Counted from the first letter of the stretch, positions 42,263-54,401 are shown. The stretch: DNA of 64,000 nt from Micrococcales bacterium 73-13 (GCA_001898855.1 MKVN01000016.1:1-64000), one strand, 5' to 3'. Numbers and translations are program-made. Notes: generated by a model not told the origin, from the letters alone.

Positions 42263-42268
42263 ACGATA
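42263..42268 (-). promoter_or_regulatory. Predicted -10 box (TATCGT), leaderless CDF gene
   Basis: TATCGT on the minus strand ends 7 nt before the ATG chosen for the CDF gene. No ribosome-binding site intervenes. Confidence 0.5.
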
Positions 42269-42322
42269 CCGGGCGGCATCGCGCCGCGCCCGGTCCGCCC
42301 CGCGCGGAGGACGGGATCCGGC

Positions 42323-43000
42323 TCAGTCCAGCCAGTCGGGGCGCGGCGGGAGGTCCGGGAAGACCCGGAAGACGAGGCCGGAGGCCGGGCGGAGCACGGT
42401 CCAGGCGGTGGCCCAGAGCAGCAGGGCGTCAGTGCGCAGACCGCGGCGGTCGAGGTACCACTCCTCGAGCGCGCCCTTGTACGGGGCGATCCGCTCGGCG
42501 TAGAAGGCGCGCGGGTCGACGCCCGGCCGGGACAGGTGGCGCTCCTCGTCGCGGAACACCACGGAGCCGATGCCGGTGATGCCGGGGGTGAGCCGCGCGA
42601 TGGCCGCCTGGGACGACGCCGGGTAGACGTCGAAGTCGACCCGCATCTGCGGGCGGGGGCCGACGAAGCTCATCTGGCCGACGAGCACGTTGACCAGCTG
42701 GGGCAGCTCGTTGATCTTCGTGCGACGCAGGAAGCGGCCGAACGGCAGCACCCGCGGGTCGCCGCGGACGGTGAGCGAGCCGGTCCCGAGGTTCGGCGAG
42801 TCCTTCAGCATGGTCGCGAACTTGAGGATGCCGAACTCGCGGCCGCCCCGGCCGACGCGCGGCTGGCGGTAGAACACCGCGTGCTCGCCGGTGAGGGCGA
42901 GCACGACCATCACCGGCACCAGCAGCCAGCTCAGCAGCAGCAGCGCGACGAGCGCCCCGAGGAGGTCGAGCGCGCGCTTGACGAAGGCGGACACCCTCAC
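42323..43000 (-). CDS. Undecaprenyl-phosphate sugar-1-phosphate transferase (PglC-like)
   Basis: A 225-residue monotopic sugar transferase of the bacterial sugar transferase family. It has an N-terminal membrane helix (LGALVALLLLSWLLVPVMVV), the FATMLKDSP and RRTKINELPQLVNVL segments and the catalytic GQMSFVGPRPQ region. It should load a sugar phosphate onto the lipid carrier to begin a glycan. The GTG at 43000 overlaps the stop of the dehydratase gene (GTGA). Last of three genes: aminotransferase, dehydratase, transferase. Confidence 0.88.
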   Translation of the reverse strand: MRVSAFVKRALDLLGALVALLLLSWLLVPVMVVLALTGEHAVFYRQPRVGRGGREFGILKFATMLKDSPNLGTGSLTVRGDPRVLPFGRFLRRTKINELPQLVNVLVGQMSFVGPRPQMRVDFDVYPASSQAAIARLTPGITGIGSVVFRDEERHLSRPGVDPRAFYAERIAPYKGALEEWYLDRRGLRTDALLLWATAWTVLRPASGLVFRVFPDLPPRPDWLD

Positions 43001-44226
43001 ATCCTCTGGTCGAGGCCGCGCCCGGTCTCGACGTGCCGGAGGGTCGGCACCAGCCGGCCGAGCGTCTCGACGATCTCGGCCTTCCCCAGCTCCGGCCGCT
43101 CGAAGAGCTCGCCGAGCTCGGCGGCCATCGCCCGGATGCCGGCGACGTCGCTCGGCGGCGCGGGCCGGGCGATCCCGATCGCCGCGAACCGGCCCAGGTC
43201 CACCGGCTCGTCCGCGGTGTGGAACTCCTCCGCCGCCTTCTCCCCCGAGGTGTCGGTGGCGAAGTAGTGCACCGGCCAGGTGCGGTCCGCGCGCGAGGCC
43301 GGCTCGGCCGTCGCGGCGCGGCGCGCCTCCTCCTCGCTCGGGAAGCGCTCCGGCACGTAGCCGAGCTCCTCGAGCAGCGCGTCGGCGATCGCGTCGAAGG
43401 CGAGCAGCTCCGAGACCCCGAGCCGGGGGAACGCGATGTCGCCCGGCTCGCCGAGCGCGCACGCCGCCAGGCAGAGCTGACCGCTCTCGGCCGGGCTCAC
43501 GAAGTAGCGGCGCACGTCCGACGGCGCCGAGAGCGGCTGATGCCTCGCGATCCGCTCCAGGAAGCCGGCCGGCAGCGAGCCGGCGCTGAACGCGACGTTC
43601 GCGAACCGCGCCGTCGTCGCCGGCACCAGCCCCTCGGCGGCGTAGGCGAGCACCGCGTCCTCCATGAGCTTCTTCGACGCGCCCATGACGTTCGCCGGGT
43701 TCGCGGCCTTGTCCGTCGAGACGCAGAAGAACCGCTCCGCGCCGGAGCGGGCGACGAGGTCGAGCAGGCGGACGCTGGCGAGCACGTTGTTCCGCACCAT
43801 CGCCTCGATCGAGAAGCGGTCCTTCTCGCTGCGGACGTGCTTGTGCGCCGCGAAGTGCGCGACGACGTCGAACGGCCCCTCCGCGGCGAACAGCCGGGCG
43901 AACGTCGGGCTGCCGAAGTCGATCGGGTAGGTCGTGGTGGCCTCCGGGACGTACTGCCCCGCGGTCGAGCGCAGGTCTCGGGTCAGCTCGGTCAGCCCGT
44001 TCTCGCTGGTGTCGACGACGACGAGCCGCGCCGGCCGGTACCGCAGCGCCTCGCGCACGAACGCGCCGCCGATCGTCCCGGCGCCGCCGACGACGAGCAG
44101 CGAGCGTCCCTCGAGCGCGGCGCGCAGCGCCCCCTCGTGCGCCTCCAGGTCGTCGGCGAACAGGCTGCGCGCGCGCCCAGTCACCCGCCGCGCGATGAAG
44201 TCGTCGAGGTCGAAGCCGCGGATCAT
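42997..44226 (-). CDS. FlaA1/CapD-type NDP-sugar 4,6-dehydratase (PglF-like, soluble)
   Basis: A 409-residue extended SDR protein. The Rossmann motif GGAGTIG (47-53) and active-site STDKAANP (Thr171, Asp172, Lys173) with MGASKK (Met181 in place of the SDR Tyr, Lys185) are those of FlaA1/PglF 4,6-dehydratases. Unlike CapD/PglF it lacks the N-terminal membrane domain, having instead ~45 residues of unknown role. The product would be a 4-keto-6-deoxy-HexNAc for the neighbouring aminotransferase. ATG overlaps the aminotransferase stop. Confidence 0.85.
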   Translation of the reverse strand: MIRGFDLDDFIARRVTGRARSLFADDLEAHEGALRAALEGRSLLVVGGAGTIGGAFVREALRYRPARLVVVDTSENGLTELTRDLRSTAGQYVPEATTTYPIDFGSPTFARLFAAEGPFDVVAHFAAHKHVRSEKDRFSIEAMVRNNVLASVRLLDLVARSGAERFFCVSTDKAANPANVMGASKKLMEDAVLAYAAEGLVPATTARFANVAFSAGSLPAGFLERIARHQPLSAPSDVRRYFVSPAESGQLCLAACALGEPGDIAFPRLGVSELLAFDAIADALLEELGYVPERFPSEEEARRAATAEPASRADRTWPVHYFATDTSGEKAAEEFHTADEPVDLGRFAAIGIARPAPPSDVAGIRAMAAELGELFERPELGKAEIVETLGRLVPTLRHVETGRGLDQRM

Positions 44227-45431
44227 GGCAGCTCCGCCTCCACCGCCTCCGAGACCGCTGCCACGACCTCGTCGACCTGGGCGTCGGTGAGGCCGTTGTA
44301 GACCGGCAGCGTGATCTCGTTCCGGTAGAGGTCGACGGCGACCGGGTAGTCGGCGACCCGGAAGCCGCGCTCGCGGAACAGCGTGAGCATCGGCATCGGC
44401 AGGTAGTGCACGTTGACGCCGACCTCGCGCGCCGAGATGCGCTCGATGATGCGGTCGCGCATCGCCTCGTCGGCGCCGGCGATCCGCAGCAGGAAGAGGT
44501 GGCGGGACGACTCGCGCCCGTCGACCGAGGTCGGCGGCAGGATCGCCCACGGCTTGCCGGCGAACGCGGCCCGGTAGCGGTCGACGATCCGGAGGCGGTC
44601 CGGCAGCAGCTCGGCCTGGTACTTCCGGATCTGGGCGAGGCCGATGGCCGCGTTGACGTCCGGCAGGTTCACCTTGAGGCCGAACTCGACGATGTCGTAG
44701 CGCCAGGCGCCCGGCTGGTTCTTCTCGAAGGCCGACTTCGTCTGACCGTTCAGGGCGAGCGCGCGCAGCCCCGCCAGCTCCGCCTCGTCGTCGAACGGCT
44801 GAGGCAGGTGCAGGCAGATCGCGCCGCCCTCGCCGGTCGTCACGTTCTTGACCGAGTGCAGGGAGAACACCGTGACGTCGGCGAGGCGGCCGACCGGGAC
44901 GCCGCGAGCGCTCGCCCCGATTGAGTGCGCCGCGTCGGCGAGCATGAGCGGCCGACCGAGCGCCGCCTGGCGGGCATTGCTCGGACGGAGCATCCCGGCA
45001 TGCGCCCGCAGCTCGGCGGACAGCGCGTCGTAGTCGGCCGGCAGTCCGCCGACGTCGACCGGGATGACCGCCTTGGTGCGCGGCGTGATCGCGCGGCCGA
45101 GCGCCGCGGGGTCCATGCAGAAGTCCTCGCCGACGTCGACCATCACGACGTCGGCGCCGAGGTTCATCGCGCACAGCGCGCTCGCCGCGTAGGTGTAGGC
45201 CGGCACGATCACCTCGTCGCCGGGGCCGACGCCCAGCCAGCGCAGCATGAGCATCGCCCCGGAGGTCCAGGAGTTCACGCACAGCACCGGGGTGCCGGTG
45301 ATCGCGCCGATCTCCGCCTCCAGCTGCCGCACCTTCGGACCCGAGGTGAGCCAGCCGGTGTTCAGCAGCGCGTCGTTCACCTCGGCGACGACGTCGTCGT
45401 CGATGAGCGGGCGGGAGAACGGGACGGCCAT
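44223..45431 (-). CDS. DegT/DnrJ/EryC1 PLP-dependent sugar aminotransferase
   Basis: A 402-residue sugar aminotransferase with Schiff-base Lys195 (in SLHSVKNVTTGEGGAI) and Asp166 (in LADAAHSIGA), the PLP ring partner. It should aminate the 4-keto sugar made by the dehydratase encoded next, giving a bacillosamine-like or related 4-amino sugar. The ATG at 45431 is 7 nt behind TACGCT on the minus strand, consistent with a leaderless mRNA; this box overlaps the gcvP stop region. Confidence 0.9.
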   Translation of the reverse strand: MAVPFSRPLIDDDVVAEVNDALLNTGWLTSGPKVRQLEAEIGAITGTPVLCVNSWTSGAMLMLRWLGVGPGDEVIVPAYTYAASALCAMNLGADVVMVDVGEDFCMDPAALGRAITPRTKAVIPVDVGGLPADYDALSAELRAHAGMLRPSNARQAALGRPLMLADAAHSIGASARGVPVGRLADVTVFSLHSVKNVTTGEGGAICLHLPQPFDDEAELAGLRALALNGQTKSAFEKNQPGAWRYDIVEFGLKVNLPDVNAAIGLAQIRKYQAELLPDRLRIVDRYRAAFAGKPWAILPPTSVDGRESSRHLFLLRIAGADEAMRDRIIERISAREVGVNVHYLPMPMLTLFRERGFRVADYPVAVDLYRNEITLPVYNGLTDAQVDEVVAAVSEAVEAELP

Positions 45432-45435
45432 CCCG

Positions 45436-48372
45436 TCAAGCGTACTGAGGCGCGCCCGTCGGCTCGCCCGACGCGGCGGCGGGCGCCGGCTCGGCGAACG
45501 CCTCGACCGGAGGGCAGGCGCACAGCAGGTTGCGGTCGCCGAACGCGTTGTCGACGCGCCGCACCGGCGGCCAGTACTTGTCCTCGGCGAGCCCGGGGAC
45601 CGGATGCACCGCCTCGGCGCGCGAGTACGGGTGCGCCCAGTCGTCGGCGACGACCGCGCGGGCGGTGTGCGGCGCGTTCGCCAGCGGGTTGTCGTCGGCG
45701 GGCCAGCGGCCGGCGGCGACCGCGTCGGCCTCGCGCCGGATCGCGGCCATCGCGGCTGCGAACCGCTCCAGCTCGGCGGCGTCCTCGGACTCGGTCGGCT
45801 CGACCATGAGCGTGCCGGGCACCGGGAAGGACATCGTCGGGGCGTGGAAGCCGTAGTCGATGAGCCGTTTCGCGACGTCGTCGACCGTGACGCCGGTCGC
45901 CTCCCGCAGCGGCCGCAGGTCGAGGATGCACTCGTGCGCGACGAGGCCGCCGGCGCCGGCGTAGAGCACCGGGAAGTCGTCGCGCAGCCGGGCGGCGATC
46001 CAGTTCGCGGCGAGTACCGCCGAGGCGGTCGCCTCGGCGAGCCCCTCGACGCCCATCATCCGCACGTACGCCCAGGCGATCGGCAGGATGGACGGCGAGC
46101 CGTACGGCGCCGCCGAGACCGGCGTGCCGCCGTGCCGCACGGTGCCGCCGCCGGCGAGCGGGTGCTCGTCGGACTGCGCCATCGGGTGGCCGGGCAGGAA
46201 CGGCGCGAGGTGCGCCTTCGCCGCGACCGGGCCGACGCCGGGGCCGCCGCCGCCGTGCGGGATGCAGAACGTCTTGTGCAGGTTCAGGTGCGACACGTCC
46301 CCGCCGAGGTCGCCGAAGCGGGCGTGGCCGAGCAGCGCGTTGAGGTTCGCGCCGTCGATGTACACCTGGCCGCCGGCCTCGTGGACGGCGTCGCAGATGC
46401 CGCGGATCCCCGCCTCGTACACGCCGTGCGTCGAGGGGTAGGTGATCATCAGCCCGGCGAGGTCGGCGCGGTGCTCTGCGATCCGCGCGGCGAGGTCGAC
46501 GAGGTCGACGTTCCCGTCGGCGTCGGTCGCGACGGGCACGACGCGCAGGCCGGCGAGCACCGCGGAGGCGGCGTTCGTGCCGTGCGCGCTCTGCGGGATG
46601 AGCACCACGTCGCGGCCCTCCTCGCCGTTCGCGCGGTGGTAGCGGCGGATCGCGAGCAGGCCGGCGAGCTCGCCCTGGCTGCCGGCGTTCGGCTGCAGGG
46701 ACACGGTGTCGTAGCCGGTCAGCTCGGCGAGCCACAGCTCGAGGTCGCCGATCAGCTCCAGGTACCCGGCGGCGTCCTCCGCCGGGGCGAAGGGGTGCAG
46801 CCCGGCGAACTCCGGCCAGCTGATCGCCGCCATCTCGGCCGCCGCGTTCAGCTTCATGGTGCACGAGCCGAGCGGGATCATGCCGCGGTCGAGCGCGTAG
46901 TCCCGGTCGGCGAGGCGGCGCAGGTAGCGCATCATCGCCGTCTCGCTGCGGTGCGCGTGGAACACCGGGTGCGTCAGGTACTCGCTGGTGCGCGCCAGCG
47001 ACGCCGGGCGGCGCGTCCCCTCGGGGTCGACGACGACGTCGGCGCCCGGCGCCCGCCCGCCGAGCGCGGCGACCAGCTCGGTGACGAGCCCGCCGCGGGC
47101 GGCGTCCTCCGCGTCCGGCTCGCCGAACGACACCCCGACCACGCCGTCGGACACCCGCCGGATCAGGATGCCCGCGTCGTGGGCCGCGCGCACCGCCGTA
47201 TCCGCGTCGGCGACCGCGACCTGCACCGTGTCGAAGAACGCCTCGTGCACGACCCGCAGGCCGGCCGCCTCGGCGGCCGCCGCGAAGGCGACCGCCGCCG
47301 CGTGCACCGATCGCGCGATCGCCCGCAGCCCCTCCGGCCCGTGGTAGACCGCGTACATCGCGGCCATCGAGGCGAGCAGCGCCTGGGCGGTGCAGATGTT
47401 CGACGTCGCCTTCTCCCGGCGGATGTGCTGCTCGCGCGTCTGCAGGGCGAGCCGGTAGGCGGGACGACCCTCGGCGTCGACCGAGACGCCGACCAGACGG
47501 CCCGGCAGCTGCCGCTCGAGGCCCGGCCGCACGGCGAGGTAGCCGGCGTGCGGACCGCCGAAGCCGAGCGGCACCCCGAGCCGCTGGCTGGAGCCGACCG
47601 CGATGTCGGCGCCGAGCTCGCCCGGGGGCCTCAGCATCGCGAGGCCGAGCAGGTCCGCCGCGACGACCGCGAGGCCGCCGCGGGCGCGCACCGCGGCGAC
47701 CGTATCGCTCGGGTCCCAGAGCCGGCCGGACGCGCCCGGGTACTGCACGAGCACGCCGAACGCCTCCGGCAGCCGCTCCGGCGCCGTCTCGGCGAGGGGC
47801 AGCAGGACCGCCTCGATGCCGATCGCCGCCGCGCGGCTCTGGAGCACGGCCCAGGTCTGCGGCAGCACGTCCTCGTCGACGAGGAAGACCGCCGGCGCCG
47901 AGCCGGAGGCCCGGCGGGCGAGCAGCATCGCCTCGACCGCGGCGGTCGCCTCGTCGAGCATCGACGCGTTCGCGACGGCGAGGCCGGTGAGGTCCTCGAC
48001 GACGGTCTGGAAGTTCAGCAGCGCCTCCAGCCGGCCCTGCGAGATCTCCGGCTGGTACGGCGTGTAGGCGGTGTACCAGGCGGGGTTCTCCAGCAGGTTG
48101 CGCTGGATCACCGCGGGGGTGACCGTGCTCGAGTAGCCGAGGCCGATCATCGGGCGGCGCACCGCGTTCCGCGCCGCGAGCGCGCGCAGCTCGGCGAGCG
48201 CCTCGCGCTCGGTCGCGGGGGCGGGGATCCGGCTCGGCGCGGGCTCGGCGCGGATCCCGGCGGGCAGCGCCGCGGCCATCAGCGCATCGAGCGAGCCGAG
48301 GCCGAGGTCGGCGAGCAGCCGCTGGCGGGCGGCGCCGGTCGGCCCGATGTGGCGGGCGGCGAACGCCGTCAT
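45436..48372 (-). CDS. gcvP: Glycine decarboxylase (P protein)
   Basis: A 978-residue single-chain PLP-dependent glycine dehydrogenase (decarboxylating). Both halves are present, and the PLP lysine is Lys700 in [16 protein letters not shown]. It releases CO2 from glycine and passes the aminomethyl group to lipoylated GcvH. The ATG at 48372 overlaps the gcvH stop (ATGA). Last gene of gcvT-gcvH-gcvP, controlled by a glycine riboswitch. Confidence 0.97.
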   Translation of the reverse strand: MTAFAARHIGPTGAARQRLLADLGLGSLDALMAAALPAGIRAEPAPSRIPAPATEREALAELRALAARNAVRRPMIGLGYSSTVTPAVIQRNLLENPAWYTAYTPYQPEISQGRLEALLNFQTVVEDLTGLAVANASMLDEATAAVEAMLLARRASGSAPAVFLVDEDVLPQTWAVLQSRAAAIGIEAVLLPLAETAPERLPEAFGVLVQYPGASGRLWDPSDTVAAVRARGGLAVVAADLLGLAMLRPPGELGADIAVGSSQRLGVPLGFGGPHAGYLAVRPGLERQLPGRLVGVSVDAEGRPAYRLALQTREQHIRREKATSNICTAQALLASMAAMYAVYHGPEGLRAIARSVHAAAVAFAAAAEAAGLRVVHEAFFDTVQVAVADADTAVRAAHDAGILIRRVSDGVVGVSFGEPDAEDAARGGLVTELVAALGGRAPGADVVVDPEGTRRPASLARTSEYLTHPVFHAHRSETAMMRYLRRLADRDYALDRGMIPLGSCTMKLNAAAEMAAISWPEFAGLHPFAPAEDAAGYLELIGDLELWLAELTGYDTVSLQPNAGSQGELAGLLAIRRYHRANGEEGRDVVLIPQSAHGTNAASAVLAGLRVVPVATDADGNVDLVDLAARIAEHRADLAGLMITYPSTHGVYEAGIRGICDAVHEAGGQVYIDGANLNALLGHARFGDLGGDVSHLNLHKTFCIPHGGGGPGVGPVAAKAHLAPFLPGHPMAQSDEHPLAGGGTVRHGGTPVSAAPYGSPSILPIAWAYVRMMGVEGLAEATASAVLAANWIAARLRDDFPVLYAGAGGLVAHECILDLRPLREATGVTVDDVAKRLIDYGFHAPTMSFPVPGTLMVEPTESEDAAELERFAAAMAAIRREADAVAAGRWPADDNPLANAPHTARAVVADDWAHPYSRAEAVHPVPGLAEDKYWPPVRRVDNAFGDRNLLCACPPVEAFAEPAPAAASGEPTGAPQYA
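45439..45444 (-). promoter_or_regulatory. Predicted -10 box (TACGCT), sugar gene trio
   Basis: TACGCT on the minus strand ends 7 nt before the aminotransferase ATG and lies inside the last codons of gcvP. No ribosome-binding site lies in between. Confidence 0.45.
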
Positions 48373-48746
48373 GCGCCGGCCTGCCCGGCGATGAACGCCG
48401 CGTACCCGCCCTCGTCGAGCAGGTCGTCCGGGAGCGCGTCGAACCGCACCCGGATCAGCCAGCCGGCGTCGAACGGCGCCGCGTTGACGAGCTCCGGGCT
48501 CGTGGCGAGTGCCTCGTTCACCTCGACGACCTCGCCGTCGACCGGCGCGAACAGCTCGCCGACCGTCTTGGTCGACTCCAGCTCGCCGACGGCCCGGCCG
48601 GCGGTCACGACGGCGCCCACCGTCGGCAGGTCGACGTAGACGACGTCGCCGAGCGCGTCGGCGGCGTACCGCGTGATGCCGACGGTCGCGATGTCGCCGT
48701 CGACGTCGATCCACTCGTGCTCGGTGGTGTACTTCAGCTCGGCCAT
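48369..48746 (-). CDS. gcvH: Glycine cleavage H protein
   Basis: A 125-residue lipoyl carrier. Lipoylated Lys60 lies in [14 protein letters not shown]. It shuttles the aminomethyl intermediate between the P, T and L proteins. The ATG at 48746 begins [12 protein letters not shown], the usual H-protein start; the gene lies 22 bases after gcvT. Confidence 0.96.
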   Translation of the reverse strand: MAELKYTTEHEWIDVDGDIATVGITRYAADALGDVVYVDLPTVGAVVTAGRAVGELESTKTVGELFAPVDGEVVEVNEALATSPELVNAAPFDAGWLIRVRFDALPDDLLDEGGYAAFIAGQAGA

Positions 48747-48768
48747 GGCAGGCGCCTCTCGGATGGGT

Positions 48769-49932
48769 TCAGTCGGTCGCGACGGGACGGCGGTAGAACG
48801 GCAGGGCGACGACGCGCGCGGGCAGCCGGGTGCCGCGGACGTCGATCTCGACCTCGGTCCCGAGCGCCGCGAGCGCCGGGTCGAGGAGGGCCATCGCGAT
48901 CGGATGGCCGAGGGTCGGCGACAGCGCGCCGCTCGTGACGACGCCGGACGGCTCCGAGCCGCCGACCTCGAGCACCTGATAGCCGGCGCGGGCCGCGCGG
49001 CGGCCCTCGGCGGCGAGGCCGACCAGCACGGGAGCGTCCGCCGGCGGACCGGCGAGCACGGCATCCCGGCCGACGAAGTCGGCGTCCTTCCCGGCCGGCA
49101 CCACGCGGCCGAGGCCCGCCTGCGCCGGCAGCGCTCCGCGGGAGAGCTCGTGGCCGTAGAGCGGCATGCCGGCCTCGAGGCGCAGCGTGTCCCGCGCGGC
49201 GAGCCCGGCCGGCACCAGCCCGAGCGGCGCGCCGGCCGCGAGCAGGGCGTCCCACAGCGCGGGCGCAGCCGCCGGCTCGACGAACAGCTCGAAGCCGTCC
49301 TCGCCGGTGTAGCCGGTGCGGGCCACGAGCAGCCGGGCGCCGTCGAACGCCGCCGGCGTCGCGGCGTAGTAGGCCAGGGCGTGCAGCGCCTCGCCGATCG
49401 GCGTGCCGTCCGCGGCGGCGAGCCCCGGCAGGGCGGCGAGGATCGCCTCGGCGCGCGGCCCCTGGACCGCGATCAGCGCGGTCGCGTCGGTCGCGTCCCG
49501 CAGCATCGCCCGCCGGTCGCCGAGCCGTTCGGCGAGCGCCGCGGCGACGATCTCGCGGTTCGCCGCGTTCGCGACGACCAGGAAGGCCTCGGGCTCGAGC
49601 CGGTAGACGATGAGGTCGTCGAGGATGCCGCCGTCCGGCGCGAGCAGCATCGCGTACCGCGCACGGCCCACCGGGATCGCGCTCGCCTGCGCCGTCACCG
49701 CGGCGTCGAGGAACGCGCCGGCCTCCGGCCCGGTCGCCTCGAACTCGGCCATGTGCGAGATGTCGAACAGCCCGGCGGCCGAGCGCACCGCGTGATGCTC
49801 GGCGAGCTCCGAGCCGTAGCGCAGCGGCATCAGCCAGCCGCCGAAGTCGGTGAACTGGGCGCCGAGGGCGACGTGCGCCTCGTGCAGCGGGGATCGCCGG
49901 GGCTCGGCGTCGGGCGGGGGCTGCTCGGTCAC
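48769..49932 (-). CDS. gcvT: Glycine cleavage T protein (aminomethyltransferase)
   Basis: A 387-residue tetrahydrofolate-dependent aminomethyltransferase. Characteristic segments are [24 protein letters not shown] near the N-terminus, FDISHM, and [17 protein letters not shown]. It makes 5,10-methylene-THF and ammonia. First gene of the operon, with a GTG start behind GAGGAC. The upstream leader contains a glycine riboswitch. Confidence 0.96.
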   Translation of the reverse strand: MTEQPPPDAEPRRSPLHEAHVALGAQFTDFGGWLMPLRYGSELAEHHAVRSAAGLFDISHMAEFEATGPEAGAFLDAAVTAQASAIPVGRARYAMLLAPDGGILDDLIVYRLEPEAFLVVANAANREIVAAALAERLGDRRAMLRDATDATALIAVQGPRAEAILAALPGLAAADGTPIGEALHALAYYAATPAAFDGARLLVARTGYTGEDGFELFVEPAAAPALWDALLAAGAPLGLVPAGLAARDTLRLEAGMPLYGHELSRGALPAQAGLGRVVPAGKDADFVGRDAVLAGPPADAPVLVGLAAEGRRAARAGYQVLEVGGSEPSGVVTSGALSPTLGHPIAMALLDPALAALGTEVEIDVRGTRLPARVVALPFYRRPVATD

Positions 49933-50017
49933 GGTCGGGGGTCCTCACGCTGCGGTGGTCGTGGACTCCCCCTCAGTCATCGCGCGACGGCGATTCCAGA
50001 GCGGCCGGCGCAGGTCG

Positions 50018-50105
50018 CGGTGTGGGACCTGAGAGATTGGCGGGGATGCTTGCTCCTACGGTGCCGGGCCGGACGATCCTCGTCCGGTGGCTCTCCCGCG
50101 CTGCG
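50018..50105 (-). promoter_or_regulatory. Glycine riboswitch (single aptamer)
   Basis: On the minus strand the leader holds the class signatures in order: GGGAGAG (50091-50097), a hairpin CCGGACGAGGATCGTCCGG, the core GCACCGTAGGAGCAAGC, and CCCCGCCAATCTCTCAGG at the 3' side, where CTCTC pairs with GAGAG. Only one aptamer is seen; about 85 nt separate it from the gcvT start and hold no second GGGAGAG. It should turn on gcvTHP when glycine is plentiful. Confidence 0.88.
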
Positions 50106-50132
50106 CGTGGCCCGATGTTCGGTTGCGGCACC

Positions 50133-50138
50133 AGCCTA
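50133..50138 (-). promoter_or_regulatory. Predicted -10 box (TAGGCT) of the gcv operon
   Basis: TAGGCT on the minus strand lies about 30 nt upstream of the riboswitch aptamer and just after the stop of ispE. Transcription would begin near 50126. The -35 region would fall inside the last codons of ispE. Confidence 0.45.
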
Positions 50139-50149
50139 TGCCAGACCGG

Positions 50150-51088
50150 CTACTCCTCGTCGACGACGCGCGCACCCGGCACCGGGCCGTGCGCCCGCAC
50201 CACCGTGCGGCCGGCGGCGCTCAGCGCCACCTGGATCCCGATCGCGGCGTCCTGGTCGGCGGCGAGGAAGGCCACCGTCGGCCCCGAGCCGGAGACGATG
50301 CCCGCGAGCGCCTCGGCCGCCTCGCCGAGCGAGAGCAGCTCGACGAGCTCCGGGGCGAGCTGGAGCGCCGGCGCCTGCAGGTCGTTCTGCATCGACTCCG
50401 CGAGCATCACGGGGTCGCCCGCCCGCAGCGCCTGCAGCACGCCGGGGTCGACCTGCGGGGTGACCGGCGGCGGCGCGATGTCGAGCACGTGCCGGACGCG
50501 GTGCCGGTCGAGCTCCTCGTAGACCGCGGGCGTGGACAGGCCGAAGTCCGCGACGGCGATCACCCACTCGAAGGTGCCGGTCGCGAGCACCGGGCTCAGC
50601 ACGTCCCCGCGTCCGACGCCGATCGCCGTCCCGCCGGAGAGCGCGAACGGCACGTCGGCGCCGAGCTCCGCCCCGAGCGCGAGCAGCTCCTCGCGGCCGA
50701 GCCCGGTGCCCCAGAGGGCGTCGCAGGCGACGAGCGCCGCGGCGGCGTCCGCCGAGCCGCCGCCCATGCCGCCGGCGACCGGGACGTGCTTCTCGATCTC
50801 CAGGCGCGCGCCGCCCGGGTAGCCGGTGCGGGCCGCGAGCAGCCGGGCGGCCCGGATCGCGAGGTTCGAGCCGTCGGTCGGCACGCCGCCGAGGTCGACC
50901 GGACCGCGGACCCGCACCGAGAAGTCGTCCGAGGGCATCGCCCGCAGGTCCTCGTAGAGCGAGACCGCCTGGTAGGCGGTCACGACGTCGTGGTAGCCGT
51001 CCTCCAGCAGCGAGCCGACGCGGAGGAACACGTTGATCTTCCCCGGCGCACGGACGCGGACGCGGCGGCGCGGGGCGGGGCTGACCAT
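50150..51088 (-). CDS. ispE: 4-diphosphocytidyl-2-C-methyl-D-erythritol kinase
   Basis: A 312-residue GHMP kinase of the MEP isoprenoid pathway. Lys17 (in APGKINVFL) and the ATP loop [13 protein letters not shown] (103-115) are conserved. TAATGT ends 6 nt before the ATG, so the mRNA is probably leaderless. It follows rsmA by 46 bases on the same strand, the standard actinobacterial order. Confidence 0.95.
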   Translation of the reverse strand: MVSPAPRRRVRVRAPGKINVFLRVGSLLEDGYHDVVTAYQAVSLYEDLRAMPSDDFSVRVRGPVDLGGVPTDGSNLAIRAARLLAARTGYPGGARLEIEKHVPVAGGMGGGSADAAAALVACDALWGTGLGREELLALGAELGADVPFALSGGTAIGVGRGDVLSPVLATGTFEWVIAVADFGLSTPAVYEELDRHRVRHVLDIAPPPVTPQVDPGVLQALRAGDPVMLAESMQNDLQAPALQLAPELVELLSLGEAAEALAGIVSGSGPTVAFLAADQDAAIGIQVALSAAGRTVVRAHGPVPGARVVDEE

Positions 51089-51094
51089 GCCGCC

Positions 51095-51100
51095 ACATTA
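51095..51100 (-). promoter_or_regulatory. Predicted -10 box (TAATGT), leaderless ispE
   Basis: TAATGT on the minus strand ends 6 nt before the ispE ATG, the same spacing as before metG, pmt and the alkene reductase gene. Confidence 0.5.
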
Positions 51101-51134
51101 CGCGGCGGGGCCGAGGTCCCGATACGACCTGCGG

Positions 51135-52013
51135 CTACTCCGACCGCTGCCGGGCGATCGCGAGGAACTCCTCGACGCCGAGCACCTCGCCGCGCGCGGT
51201 GGGGTCGACGCCCGCCCGCTCCATCTTCGCCGAGGCGGACGGGCCGAGCACGGCGGCGAGCGACTGGCGTAGCATCTTCCGGCGCTGGCCGAACGCGGCG
51301 TCGACGAGCTCGAACGTCGCGAGCCGCTCCCGCTCGTCGCCCGGCGGCGGATGCCGGTCGAGGCGCACCAGCACGGAGTCGACGTTCGGCACCGGCCAGA
51401 ACACCTGGCGGCCGACCGCGCCGGCCAGCCGCACGTCCGCGAACCACGCCGCCTTAACGCTCGGCGCGCCGTAGACCTTCGAGCCGGGCGCCGCGGCGAG
51501 GCGCTGCCCGACCTCCGCCTGCACCATGACGAGGCCGCGCTCGACGCCCGGGAACCGCTCCAGCACGTGCAGCAGCACCGGCACCGACACGTTGTACGGC
51601 AGGTTCGCCACGAGCGCCGTCGCTTCACCCGCGCCCGCGCCCGAGGCCGGCGTCACCGTCATGGCGTCCGCCGCCAGCACGTCGAGCGACCCGTCCGGCG
51701 CGCCCATCGCCGCGGCCGTGGTCGGCAGCAGCGCCGCGAGCCGCCGGTCGATCTCCACCGCCGTCACGCTCGCGCCCGCCTCGACGAGCCCGAGCGTCAG
51801 GCTGCCGAGGCCGGGGCCGATCTCGATGACCCGCTCCCCCGGCACGACGTCGGCGGTCGCGACGATGCGGCGCACGGTGTTCGCGTCGATGACGAAGTTC
51901 TGCCCGAGCCGCTTCGTCGGCGACAGGTCGAGACGCTGCGCGAGCTCGCGCACCTCCGCGGGGCCGAGCAGCCTCACCACCGGCGCACCGTCCTCACCAC
52001 TGCCCGTAGACAC
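51135..52013 (-). CDS. rsmA: 16S rRNA m6(2)A1518/A1519 dimethyltransferase
   Basis: A 292-residue KsgA-type methyltransferase. The N-terminal [11 protein letters not shown] motif EIGPGLGSL (64-72), EID (87-89) and catalytic NLPYNVS are all present. It dimethylates two adenines near the 3' end of 16S rRNA. Starts at GTG, overlapping the end of tatD by 20 bases. Confidence 0.96.
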   Translation of the reverse strand: MSTGSGEDGAPVVRLLGPAEVRELAQRLDLSPTKRLGQNFVIDANTVRRIVATADVVPGERVIEIGPGLGSLTLGLVEAGASVTAVEIDRRLAALLPTTAAAMGAPDGSLDVLAADAMTVTPASGAGAGEATALVANLPYNVSVPVLLHVLERFPGVERGLVMVQAEVGQRLAAAPGSKVYGAPSVKAAWFADVRLAGAVGRQVFWPVPNVDSVLVRLDRHPPPGDERERLATFELVDAAFGQRRKMLRQSLAAVLGPSASAKMERAGVDPTARGEVLGVEEFLAIARQRSE

Positions 52014-52832
52014 GGATCGCGTTCTCGCGCACCGCGGTCCCCAGCTCCGCGACGTCGAGCCCGAGCACGTCGGCCATCGCGCGGAGCGTGACCGGCAGGT
52101 ACGACGGCGCGTTCGGGCGGCCGCGGAACGGGTGCGGGGTGAGGAACGGTGCGTCCGTCTCGACCAGCACCCGGTCCAGCGGCGCGACGGCGAGCGCCTC
52201 GCGGAGGTAGCCGGCGTTCTTGAACGTCACCGTCCCGGCGAAGGACAGGTGGCAGCCGGCGTCGAGCGCGCGCCTGGCGAAGTCCGCGTCGCCGGAGAAG
52301 CAGTGCAGCACGGTGCGCTCCGGGGCGCCGACCTCCGCGAGCACGCCGAGCACCGCGTCGTGCGCGTCGCGGTCGTGGATCTGCAGGGCGAGGCCGTGCC
52401 GTTTCGTGATCGCGATGTGCGCCTCGAACGACGCCCGCTGGTCCGGGCGCCCCTCGTCGGCGGTGCGGAAGAAGTCGAGCCCGGTCTCCCCGATCGCGCG
52501 CACCCGCGGCCGGGCCGCGAGCACGTCGAGCTCGGCGAGCGCCGCGTCGAGGCCGCCCTCGGCCGCGAGCGCCGGGGCGTCGTTCGGGTGGATGGCGATC
52601 GCGGCGAGCACCCTCGGGTCCCGTTCGGCGAGCGCGACCGCCCAGCGGCTGTCGGCGAGGTTCGTGCCGACCTGCACCACGCCGGCCACGCCGACCGCCT
52701 CGGCCGCGTCGAGCTCGGCGATCGCCCGGTCGATGCCCCGCGGCTCGTCGCCGTCCCAGAGGTCGGCGTCCGGCTCGAAGTTGAGGTGCGTGTGATCGTC
52801 GTGGACCGGGACCGGGAGGGGCTCGGCGCGGC

Positions 52833-52836
<4 letters not shown>
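51994..52836 (-). CDS. tatD: TatD-family metal-dependent DNase
   Basis: A 280-residue TIM-barrel hydrolase. Metal-binding His15 and His17 (in DDHTHLNF), [16 protein letters not shown] and [11 protein letters not shown] are present. TatD proteins are 3'-5' exonucleases. The GTG at 52836 overlaps the metG stop (GTGA), so the frame continuous with upstream sequence is not part of this gene. Confidence 0.94.
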
Positions 52837-54401
<1,565 letters not shown>

